Shown here: positions 47,243 through 53,955 of the stretch, in pieces
How the letters are laid out: every line of letters starts with the position of its first letter
How positions within the stretch are numbered: position 1 is the stretch's first letter
Assembly: GCA_005116885.1 (NCBI GenBank)
Contig: SWDP01000011.1
Span: 12,391 to 76,390 of the forward strand
Source of the DNA: Nitrospira sp.
GTDB taxonomy: Bacteria; Nitrospirota; Nitrospiria; Nitrospirales; Nitrospiraceae
Length of the DNA stretch: 64,000 nt
Direction: 5' to 3'
Program-made: the position numbers and the translations under genes
Notes under the pieces: generated by a model
Told to the model about the DNA's origin: nothing
Database searches by the model: none
Seen by the model: only the letters and a program-made list of their open reading frames with translations

Positions 47243-48112
47243 GTGAATTTCCCAATGAGCGATTCTTCTGTCATCGATACCGTTGGTCGGCGAGGGGCCT
47301 TAGCGTATGAGTTCGAAGGGTCAAGCTCACGCACGGTGCTCACGCGCTCGTCTTGCACCAGCCCCTGGCATCACTTTCCTCCTTCGTATCTCGATGACAG
47401 CGGATGCGCCTTTACCTGGCTTGTGAACCCATCCGGCGGCTTGGTCGGTGGCGATCATCTGTCGGTCGAGGCGCAGCTTCATGCCAGGACGCATGTGTTC
47501 ATGACGAGTCCCTCTGCCAATCGTGTCTACCGAAGCCTGTCTGAGCCGGTACTACAAGAAATTCGTCTTTCAGTCGGTGCTGATGCTCGATTGGAATGGG
47601 TCCCTGAGATCACGATCCCATTTGCCGGTTCTCGGTTTCGCCAATCGATCCATGTCGATCTTGCACCAGGTGCGACGGTAGTCCTGTGGGATGCCATGGC
47701 CTCTGGTCGGGTCGCCAGGCACGAGCGCTGGGCGTTTGCTTCGCTTGAAAATGAGATCTGCATCAGCGGGTCTCTAGGGAAGTCGGTTGCTGAACGGTAC
47801 CGGCTGGTCCCCGGCCTATTGCCTGAATCGGTAGGCCTCGTCGGGAGCTGGGACTATGTGGCGTCGCTCTTCATCATTGGCGATGCGGTCGAGACCGAGG
47901 TTTGGGAACGTCTCGACGAAATGCTCGCGACTATTCTGGAGCAGCGCCCCGGCTTGGTGTTGGGAGCGGTCTCCACTCCTGCCCTGTCTGGTTTGGTGGT
48001 TAAATTGGTCGCTCGATCTGCGCCAGACCTCACAGCGGTGCAGGAGGCCATGTGGACGGCGATAAGGAAAGAGCTGTGGGGCCTTCCGGCTCCAAACTTG
48101 CGAAGGTATTGA
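47243..48112 (+). CDS. ureD: Urease accessory protein UreD (UreH)
   Basis: UreD scaffolds the UreFG complex on apo-urease. The 289 residues have the family blocks FTWLVNPSGGLVGGDHLSVEAQLHARTHVFMTSPSANRVYRS and WVPEITIPFAGSRFRQSIHVDL. A GTG start lies 6 bases after GAAAGG; an internal ATG at codon 5 is an alternative. It is the last urease gene of the cluster. Confidence 0.93.
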   Translation: MNFPMSDSSVIDTVGRRGALAYEFEGSSSRTVLTRSSCTSPWHHFPPSYLDDSGCAFTWLVNPSGGLVGGDHLSVEAQLHARTHVFMTSPSANRVYRSLSEPVLQEIRLSVGADARLEWVPEITIPFAGSRFRQSIHVDLAPGATVVLWDAMASGRVARHERWAFASLENEICISGSLGKSVAERYRLVPGLLPESVGLVGSWDYVASLFIIGDAVETEVWERLDEMLATILEQRPGLVLGAVSTPALSGLVVKLVARSAPDLTAVQEAMWTAIRKELWGLPAPNLRRY

Positions 48113-48206
48113 GGCTGAAGGGGTTCAGGCTGAAGGTTCGGACTCTGAACTACGGTTCGCGAGCTCTGGACTTTCTTCAAGCCTTCAGCCTGAACCCCTT
48201 CAGCCT
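48112..48206. repeat. Perfect 25-bp inverted repeat between ureD and nadE
   Basis: The arm 48112-48136 is exactly complementary to 48182-48206, across a 45-base loop. Each arm contains AGGCTGAAGG twice in near-direct repeat. It starts on the last base of the ureD stop. A related, less regular element lies at 50145-50222. Confidence 0.88.
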
Positions 48207-48228
48207 AGGCTTTATGGTATAAAGCCGC

Positions 48229-50004
48229 ATGCGTACTTTTCGTATCGCCATGGTGCAGATGAATTCGACGGTCGGAGATCTGGATGGGAATGTCCGCCTG
48301 ATCACGGCCTGGCTGCGCGAGGCCAAGAAAGCGAAGGCTGATCTCGTCGCGTTCCCGGAATTGGCCATCACCGGCTATCCGCCAGAAGATCTTTTGCTCA
48401 AGCCACGGTTTATCGCAGACAACCGCCGTGCCCTTCAGGAAGTCGTCCGTCACTGTCGTGGCATTGCAGCAGTCGTGGGTTATGTCAGTCAGAGCGATGG
48501 CGTCGACCCCAAGCCGGCTCGCTCATCGGTGGTGCAGGCCGGGTTACATGAACTCTACAATGCGGCGGCGGTCATTGCCGATCAGAAACTCATCACGACC
48601 TATTGTAAGTGGTATTTGCCGAACTACGGCGTGTTCGACGAGAGCCGCTATTTTCATCCGGGCCGTCGGCTCCCGCTTATTCGTGTACGCGGTGTGGTGG
48701 TGGGTGTCAATATTTGTGAGGATATCTGGCTTCCGGAAGGTCCGACCGGTTTCCAGGCAGCGGCAGGCGCCGAAGTGATCGTGAATATCAACGCCTCGCC
48801 GTTTCATCTGGGGAAAAGCCGGGTCCGTGAGCAGATGCTGGCGACCCGCGCGCGGGAACATGGAGTGGTGTTGACGTACACCAACGCGGTCGGCGCTCAG
48901 GATGAATTGGTGTTCGATGGAAATAGCGTGATCCTCGATCACCAGGGTGAGGTCATCTCACGGGGAAAAGCCTTTGAAGAAGACTTGATCGTCGCCGACC
49001 TCAATATGGAGGCTGTTGCGCGGGCGAGACGAACCGGGCGGAAAAAGATCTTGCCGAAGCGTATAGCGGCTGCGGTGGAGCTGTGTGCCGCTCCGCTCCC
49101 ATCTGTCCGCAACGCTGGATCGCGCGTAGTTGGGGCTGTTGCTGCCACCGTAGATCCATTGGAGGAAGTGTATCGGGCGCTCACCTTGGGGGTGCGCGAT
49201 TATGTGAAGAAAAATGGATTTACGCGCGCCGTGATCGGCCTGAGCGGCGGAGTAGACTCGGCGCTGACTGCTGTGCTCGCCGTCGATGCGCTCGGTTCTG
49301 AAAACGTGTGGGGCCTGTTCATGCCGTCGCTCTATACGTCACAAGATAGTCACGACGATGTCGCCGAATTGGGGGCACGGCTTGCGATCTCCGTGCATAC
49401 GATTCCCATTACGGAGTTGTTCAACACCTATCGGCGCGAGCTCGCGGCCACGTTCGAGGGGCGTGCACCCGATACGACGGAAGAGAATCTCCAAGCCCGC
49501 ATCCGGGGCAATCTCCTCATGGCTTTCTCCAATAAGTTCGGCCACCTGGTGCTCACGACGGGAAATAAGAGCGAAATGAGTGTGGGGTATGCCACGTTGT
49601 ATGGGGACATGGCCGGCGGTTTCGCCGTGATCAAAGATGTACCCAAGACGATGGTGTATGACTTGGCGAGGCTCCGCAACTTCCGCGGCACAACCCCGGT
49701 GATTCCCAAACGGACGTTAGATCGGCCACCGACTGCTGAACTGAGGCCAAACCAAAAGGATGAAGATTCGTTGCCGCCTTACGAGATCCTTGATCCTATT
49801 CTCCAAGCCTATGTGGAAGAAGACCGGTCTCTCGATGAAATCATCGAGGCAGGATTCGACCGCGCGACGGTGGCGCGTGTGATGACGATGGTGGATGGCA
49901 GTGAGTATAAGCGCCGTCAAGCACCGATCGGGATCAAGATTACGCATCGGGCCTTGGGGAAAGATCGGCGGATGCCGATTACGAACGGCTACCGAAATTC
50001 ATAG
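48229..50004 (+). CDS. nadE: Glutamine-dependent NAD+ synthetase
   Basis: Makes NAD from nicotinate adenine dinucleotide using glutamine amide nitrogen. The 591 residues have an N-terminal nitrilase-type glutaminase (Glu in FPELAITGYPPEDLLLKP, Lys in KWYLPNYGVFDE, Cys in NICEDIWLPEG) and a C-terminal synthetase with the ATP loop LSGGVDSALT and LVLTTGNKSEMSVGYATLYGDMAGGFA. It starts 22 bases after the inverted repeat. Confidence 0.96.
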   Translation: MRTFRIAMVQMNSTVGDLDGNVRLITAWLREAKKAKADLVAFPELAITGYPPEDLLLKPRFIADNRRALQEVVRHCRGIAAVVGYVSQSDGVDPKPARSSVVQAGLHELYNAAAVIADQKLITTYCKWYLPNYGVFDESRYFHPGRRLPLIRVRGVVVGVNICEDIWLPEGPTGFQAAAGAEVIVNINASPFHLGKSRVREQMLATRAREHGVVLTYTNAVGAQDELVFDGNSVILDHQGEVISRGKAFEEDLIVADLNMEAVARARRTGRKKILPKRIAAAVELCAAPLPSVRNAGSRVVGAVAATVDPLEEVYRALTLGVRDYVKKNGFTRAVIGLSGGVDSALTAVLAVDALGSENVWGLFMPSLYTSQDSHDDVAELGARLAISVHTIPITELFNTYRRELAATFEGRAPDTTEENLQARIRGNLLMAFSNKFGHLVLTTGNKSEMSVGYATLYGDMAGGFAVIKDVPKTMVYDLARLRNFRGTTPVIPKRTLDRPPTAELRPNQKDEDSLPPYEILDPILQAYVEEDRSLDEIIEAGFDRATVARVMTMVDGSEYKRRQAPIGIKITHRALGKDRRMPITNGYRNS

Positions 50005-50130
50005 CAGGCTGCTGAAAAAGTCCGCCAGCGGCGTTCTCAGCTCATCGAAATCCTCAACATACCCGAGAGGGTACGCTTCCGGTTTCGATTCGCCTGCGGC
50101 CTTGCTGGACGGCCTTTTTGAGCAGCCTGC
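50004..50130. repeat. Covarying hairpin repeat, copy 6 (after nadE)
   Basis: A 127-bp palindrome overlapping the last base of the nadE stop. Terminal GCAGGCTGCT/AGCAGCCTGC, then AAAAAGTCCGCCAGC facing GCTGGACGGCCTTTTT, and middle TCGAAA/TTTCGA. The T5 on the + side makes it a plausible terminator, between convergent genes. Confidence 0.92.
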
Positions 50131-50144
50131 TGGGATGTGCGGGA

Positions 50145-50222
50145 AAGGCTGAAGGTTAATAGGTCGGAGTTCGGGAGCCGAGGTCCCTAAAGCTTCAGCT
50201 CTCAGCCTCGAAACCTTCAAGC
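50145..50222. repeat. Second, degenerate AGGCTGAAGG element
   Basis: TGAAGGTT (50150-50157) pairs with AACCTTCA (50212-50219); the interior includes TTCGGGAGC, resembling the loop of the 48112-48206 repeat. It lies between convergent nadE and the lipoprotein gene. Confidence 0.5.
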
Positions 50223-50227
50223 TTCCT

Positions 50228-51154
50228 TCATTTTTTCTGTGGTGTTATTTTCCGCTTCGGGCTGTCGGGGTTGGCAGGCTGATTACCGAGTTGTTGTTGA
50301 ACGGATTTGAGTTCTTTCCTGAGAGTTTCCACTTCCTGAGCGAGAGCCTCTGTCGTATGAGCTGGAGCCTCAGATATGCCGGTTCCGGTTGAGGTCTCGC
50401 GAACTGGCGAAGTCCTGCCCGCCTGAGGCGCAGATTGCCCGATAGCTGCTGCTGCTGGCTCCTGTTGCAGCAGCTGATAATCGATGGCAAGAAATCTATC
50501 GGTTGGCTTTTCCCCTGCCGGCTGGTCGAAGGGGTCGGATCGTTGAGCAGCCCTCGGCGTGAACACAAGAATTCGATTCCGGAGGCCTGAATAGTCGAGG
50601 GGGCGCGATCGATTTGCCATGTCGCCGATATCCAGGTTTGTACGCATCGGCGAATATCGATATTGGGAAAGAATCACGTACAGCTGCCGGCCATACGCGT
50701 AGAAGGATCCCGTGGTGGTTTCCGTGGTTGAAGATTCCAGGAAGGAACCTTTGTGTGTGGTCTCGACACGATAGCCGATACGCTGATCCGGCGTTGCCGT
50801 GCGTAACCCTTCTGCCAGTAACGGAGCGAGAAACTGGATGTGATCGTCCGAGAATACGGGAGTAGGCGCCGACGTGCCTCCGAGTATTTTCTGAAGGCCA
50901 CGTTCCTGATCTTGGACCTCGATGCCTTTCAATATCTGTGCAAGAAGGAGAGGGTCCAGCGTGATCGGATGTGTGGCCTGAACCGACTGATCGGGCATGG
51001 TCTGAAGAGACACGGTCCCGCGCGGATCCTCAAACAGAATCTTGTCATTCCGGTCGGTCGTACTGCAGGCGGTGCCGAGAAGACAGAGGAGGGCGAATGC
51101 CGCTGTAGTGACGCGAGATCGTTGTCGTGCCCAAGCCGGTGGTACGAAAGCCAT
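50228..51154 (-). CDS. Putative lipoprotein, paralogue of the gene at 30591-31502
   Basis: The 308 residues have a signal peptide with lipobox GTAC, an alpha/beta domain sharing ordered blocks with the 30591-31502 product (QATHPITLDPLLLAQILKGI, DDHIQFLAPLLAEGLRTA, YAYGRQLYVILSQYRY, IDYQLLQQE), a Pro/Ala/Ser-rich linker and a C-terminal coiled coil (ALAQEVETLRKELKSVQQQL). The ATG at 51154 is favoured; an upstream GTG at 51175 is possible. Neither start has a clear ribosome binding site. Function unknown. Confidence 0.75.
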   Translation of the reverse strand: MAFVPPAWARQRSRVTTAAFALLCLLGTACSTTDRNDKILFEDPRGTVSLQTMPDQSVQATHPITLDPLLLAQILKGIEVQDQERGLQKILGGTSAPTPVFSDDHIQFLAPLLAEGLRTATPDQRIGYRVETTHKGSFLESSTTETTTGSFYAYGRQLYVILSQYRYSPMRTNLDIGDMANRSRPLDYSGLRNRILVFTPRAAQRSDPFDQPAGEKPTDRFLAIDYQLLQQEPAAAAIGQSAPQAGRTSPVRETSTGTGISEAPAHTTEALAQEVETLRKELKSVQQQLGNQPANPDSPKRKITPQKK

Positions 51155-51271
51155 AGGTGGCAGCGAATCTAGCACAGACGATCAGTCATTGCCAGAAGCC
51201 TGCCAGACTGAAACTCAGAGAGAGACGCGTCCTCACTGGTCATGGCCTCATCGCGTAGCCACCGTCGATCG

Positions 51272-52129
51272 TCATCTCGTCACCACTTCTTCCGCAATGG
51301 CATCGGTCGCGGTCACGCGATGGTGTATGGGTTGCACCGGTCGATTGTTTCCCTTGATGATTGCGTTGAACGCCCGGATCTGCTCCTTGGACAGATGGAT
51401 GGGCGATTTCATGACGATCCACTTGACTCCCTCCGAACAAGGCGGAGTCGTCAACGAGCCGTCGTAACGGTAGCTTTTGTGGCTGTGTGGGAGGAGGTTG
51501 TCCACATCGACATGCACATGCTCGAAGTGCGATTCCACCCCCTTCTGCTTCGGAAGGTTTTCCCAGATCGGGTCAAAGGCTTTATTATGCACCCCTTGCT
51601 CGATGAACACGCCGACAACCGCCAGGGTGCCTGACGGGGATTTGTGCACGAAATGCATTTCCATCGGGTAATGCTTGCCATGGACAGTGTGCTCACTCGG
51701 GCTATGGAAGTGGAACTGGATCAGCTCGTAGTTGGTGTCTCCGATGGTGAGGGTGTCACCTTCCGTATAGTTGATCTGGATGGTATGGCCGTTATTGATT
51801 TCGTCGGCGACATGCTCGTGATGCACGATCTGCAGCTTTGCCGGGCTGAAATCGGATCGGAGTTTCGGGAGCGTTGCGGGAGCAGTTTTTTCGATATCGA
51901 TGGGCGACTGGTTCTGGCCGTTTTCACAAAGCGAAAAGTCTGGATCGATCTTGCCCCAGAACCGAGGCCCCTTTTCTCCTTCGTAGGTCCAGTGAGGCGT
52001 GTCGGAAGGAGGCGGCACTGCACGCGTCGTGATTTGTGGAACTGGGGGAGGGGCATCTTGTGCCCAAGCTAGAGGACTCAGAACTGTGACCATTGTCAAT
52101 CCGACCGTGCATGTAATCAGCTTCCTCAC
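51272..52129 (-). CDS. Periplasmic alpha-class carbonic anhydrase
   Basis: Catalyses CO2 hydration. The 285 residues have a signal peptide cleaved after AWA (residue 23), then HWTYEGEKGPRFWGK, NQSPIDI, zinc ligands His140 and His142 in QFHFHSPSEH, His159 in MEMHFVH, and YDGSLTTPPCSEGVKWIV. A GTG start lies 7 bases after AAAGGAG. Its transcript carries a long leader with paired ANTAR-type hairpins and a terminator (52415-52498). It may recycle CO2 from urease or feed bicarbonate to autotrophic metabolism; this is inference. Confidence 0.95.
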   Translation of the reverse strand: MRKLITCTVGLTMVTVLSPLAWAQDAPPPVPQITTRAVPPPSDTPHWTYEGEKGPRFWGKIDPDFSLCENGQNQSPIDIEKTAPATLPKLRSDFSPAKLQIVHHEHVADEINNGHTIQINYTEGDTLTIGDTNYELIQFHFHSPSEHTVHGKHYPMEMHFVHKSPSGTLAVVGVFIEQGVHNKAFDPIWENLPKQKGVESHFEHVHVDVDNLLPHSHKSYRYDGSLTTPPCSEGVKWIVMKSPIHLSKEQIRAFNAIIKGNNRPVQPIHHRVTATDAIAEEVVTR

Positions 52130-52352
52130 GACATGTCTCCTTTATACATTATCGAGTGGCTCAGTTGTTCCAAACACATCGACTTTCACTGTGAATGATC
52201 TTTTCCTTAGCGGTTCTTGTCCTCGCTCGCGTGAGCCACTCTATCGAACTGACTGACTATCTCTCCGGCCATTCATTATATAATATATCTGCCGCTAGGC
52301 CTTTACCACGTTGCCTATGGTAATTTCCCAAGATGAACTGAGCATGAATGGA

Positions 52353-52372
52353 TGATGAAGAATTCTTCATCA
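52353..52372. repeat. 20-bp perfect palindrome in carbonic anhydrase leader
   Basis: TGATGAAGAA and its exact complement TTCTTCATCA adjoin without spacer. It lies in the carbonic anhydrase leader after the terminator, about 225 bases before the start codon. A dimeric regulator site is possible. Confidence 0.55.
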
Positions 52373-52414
52373 AACACGGCCACGTCACACTTCATACTGC
52401 CTGATTGCGAGCAT

Positions 52415-52451
52415 AAAAAACGTCCTCAAGCCCGCTGGGGCTGGAGGACGT
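52415..52451 (-). terminator. Leader terminator before carbonic anhydrase
   Basis: Minus-strand 8-bp stem ACGTCCTC/GAGGACGT, internal loop CA/TT, 4-bp stem GCCC/GGGC with loop CAGC, then six T. It lies 285 bases before the coding start, so it must be read through for expression. Confidence 0.88.
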
Positions 52452-52498
52452 CATTGTCCATACCATTTTTGAGGCCGGTTGGAAACGCCATTGTTTCC
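52415..52498 (-). promoter_or_regulatory. ANTAR-type dual-hairpin leader with terminator (carbonic anhydrase)
   Basis: Read on the minus strand. Hairpin 1 is GGAAAC-AATGGC-GTTTCC (52498 to 52481). After 21 bases, hairpin 2 is GGAC-AATGAC-GTCC (52459 to 52446). The 3' arm of hairpin 2 is also the 5' arm of an intrinsic terminator: ACGTCCTC...GAGGACGT with inner GCCC/GGGC, followed by six T (52420 to 52415). Hairpin 2 and the terminator therefore exclude each other. Loops obey A1/G4. This is the textbook layout for ANTAR antitermination. The rest of 52130-52414 holds a palindrome but no gene. Confidence 0.82.
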
Positions 52499-52516
52499 CC
52501 TGTTCTCTGGCCGCTC

Positions 52517-52545
52517 TTATAACATGGCACAGAAAAATTCGTCAA
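52517..52545 (-). promoter_or_regulatory. Sigma-70-type promoter of carbonic anhydrase
   Basis: On the minus strand, TTGACG (52545-52540), a 17-base spacer and TTATAA (52522-52517). Transcription would start about 10 bases before the first leader hairpin. Confidence 0.8.
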
Positions 52546-52647
52546 TGCCCTGCTGTCATCCGATAGACGACAAATGAACTGCACATATTTTTCTAGTCCG
52601 TGCGAATTGCGAGGGTGTGCCTTATCAGCTTCTTAAGCCCAGTCCTT

Positions 52648-53406
52648 TCAAAAGTCGAGAAACAGATTCAGCGAGAGAATGTGATTCATGCGATCGGTGT
52701 TGGTGGTATTGACAAATTGATTGATATAGCCGATTTCAGTCAGAATGTGTGATTGCCAACGATATCCGATCCCTGCAAATCCACGGTTTTGATCGAACCC
52801 TTGCCGCGCGCCCCAGTCCGTCGTATTCAGATGCACGAACATCTCGTCCCACGCCACGAAGCTGGCTGCCGGGTGAAACGAAAACGGCCAGTTGAATTTG
52901 AACATTTGACGAAACCGCCCTCCGGTATCGTCTCCGTTATCTTGCCAACGCTGTTCCATCCTGGTTCGGCTGGTGAAGGCGCCGAGAGGTGTCGGTCCTG
53001 ACCACTGATATTGCTGCCACATTCTATTTTCGTGGATTGTGTCGCCGGCAACCGGGTAGTTGGTGACGTGGGCATACCCGATCCACACCGTGGAATGGTC
53101 AGTGAGCGCATAGCCGATTCCTGGGCGAATTAACAGTTGGTCCATTTCCTTGCCCGATTCTCGCGAACGCGGCTGGACTTCCATCCACCAGCGCCAGCGT
53201 TTGAGGCCCGGATCGACAAACCCGAAATTTCCTCGTGCTGTCACGTTTCCCCATATCCGAAAATCCTCCGCATCATCGGCCCAAGCAGTCGGCGAAGCGA
53301 AGGGCATCAGAGAGCATGCGACCATAGCGATGATGAGATACAGCGCTGGGAAGAGCGATCGAGCAGATCGTATGATCGAACCGTGACAGATCATCTGCAT
53401 AGTCAT
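52648..53406 (-). CDS. DUF2490-like outer-membrane protein
   Basis: The 252 residues start MTMQMICHGS, with a long hydrophobic signal ending SPTAWA (about residue 36). The mature part resembles DUF2490 barrels: WGNVTARGNFGF, RWRWWMEVQPRSRES, RPGIGYALTDHSTVWIGYAHV, RMEQRW, GIGYRWQSHILTEIGYINQFV, terminal LNLFLDF. Function unknown. The frame is open upstream to 53550, but the signal peptide marks this start. It lies between two ANTAR-type leaders, divergent from one. Confidence 0.7.
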   Translation of the reverse strand: MTMQMICHGSIIRSARSLFPALYLIIAMVACSLMPFASPTAWADDAEDFRIWGNVTARGNFGFVDPGLKRWRWWMEVQPRSRESGKEMDQLLIRPGIGYALTDHSTVWIGYAHVTNYPVAGDTIHENRMWQQYQWSGPTPLGAFTSRTRMEQRWQDNGDDTGGRFRQMFKFNWPFSFHPAASFVAWDEMFVHLNTTDWGARQGFDQNRGFAGIGYRWQSHILTEIGYINQFVNTTNTDRMNHILSLNLFLDF

Positions 53407-53608
53407 TATGAGAATTCCTCTGCTAGGGGTCGGGTCGTCACAGAGAGAGTGTCGTCCATAGCCGGGAACTACTCCCACGATCCTCCGCGTTGCTGGAAAT
53501 CGCCGGCAGGACCCTAACATAAACGCCCTTCGCCGCGCCATCGCTTGCACCTCACCCTTCAGGCCGGCTCGCTCAGCGATCTGTGACAGCGATACACAGA
53601 GAAAGGCA

Positions 53609-53637
53609 TTGACAGATTATGGTGAGACAGGTATAAG
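53609..53637 (+). promoter_or_regulatory. Sigma-70-type promoter of the second porin
   Basis: TTGACA (53609-53614), 17-base spacer, TATAAG (53632-53637). The leader that follows is about 310 bases and starts just before the hairpins. Confidence 0.85.
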
Positions 53638-53684
53638 GGCGCGCAGGATAAGGGCCTCAAGGGGTTCTCATTCGAGGGAATGAG

Positions 53685-53781
53685 GGGGAACAATGGCGTT
53701 TCCCACAGGCCTCAAGAAAGAACATCAGTACGGTTTGGACAATGGCGTCCTCCGGTCCCAACGGGCTAGAGGACGTTTTTT
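53685..53781 (+). promoter_or_regulatory. ANTAR-type dual-hairpin leader with terminator (porin 2)
   Basis: Hairpin 1 has a 7-bp stem (53685-53691 with 53698-53704, one G-T pair) around loop AATGGC. After 32 bases, hairpin 2 is GGAC-AATGGC-GTCC (53737-53750), whose 3' arm is part of the terminator stem at 53746-53775. It aligns closely with the carbonic anhydrase leader on the other strand, including GGCCTCAA in the linker. Just upstream, CTCATTC-GAGG-GAATGAG (53667-53684) forms another perfect hairpin. Confidence 0.83.
53746..53781 (+). terminator. Leader terminator before porin 2
   Basis: Stem CGTCCTC (53746-53752) / GAGGACG (53769-53775) with inner CCC/GGG, followed by six T (53776-53781). 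It is 175 bases before the porin start and overlaps hairpin 2 of the leader. Confidence 0.9.
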
Positions 53782-53864
53782 ATTGGCTGGATTGTGCGTG
53801 GTAAGGGTCGGTGGGAATCGACAGGAACGTGAAAAGGCGAGTGGGCAGATAGGGTCTTGCGGTG

Positions 53865-53899
53865 TGCGCACAATGGCGTGCGCGGCGACAACGACGTCG
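53865..53899 (+). promoter_or_regulatory. Second ANTAR-like hairpin pair before porin 2
   Basis: Hairpin 1 has a 7-bp stem TGCGCAC/GTGCGCG around AATGGC (53872-53877); hairpin 2 is CGAC-AACGAC-GTCG. Both loops obey A1/G4. Nearly the same segment precedes the first porin (35029-35062). No terminator follows; the ATG is 57 bases away. Confidence 0.6.
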
Positions 53900-53955
53900 A
53901 GGTTGAGAGGCAAGGGAGCTAACCGAATCATCAATCGGATCAGGGAGGATGAATT

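Noticed and set aside
41436-50130. Intergenic repeats as a CRISPR array or transposon
   Set aside because: Copies are spaced by whole genes, vary by compensatory changes, and no Cas gene or transposase is present; target-site duplications are not evident.
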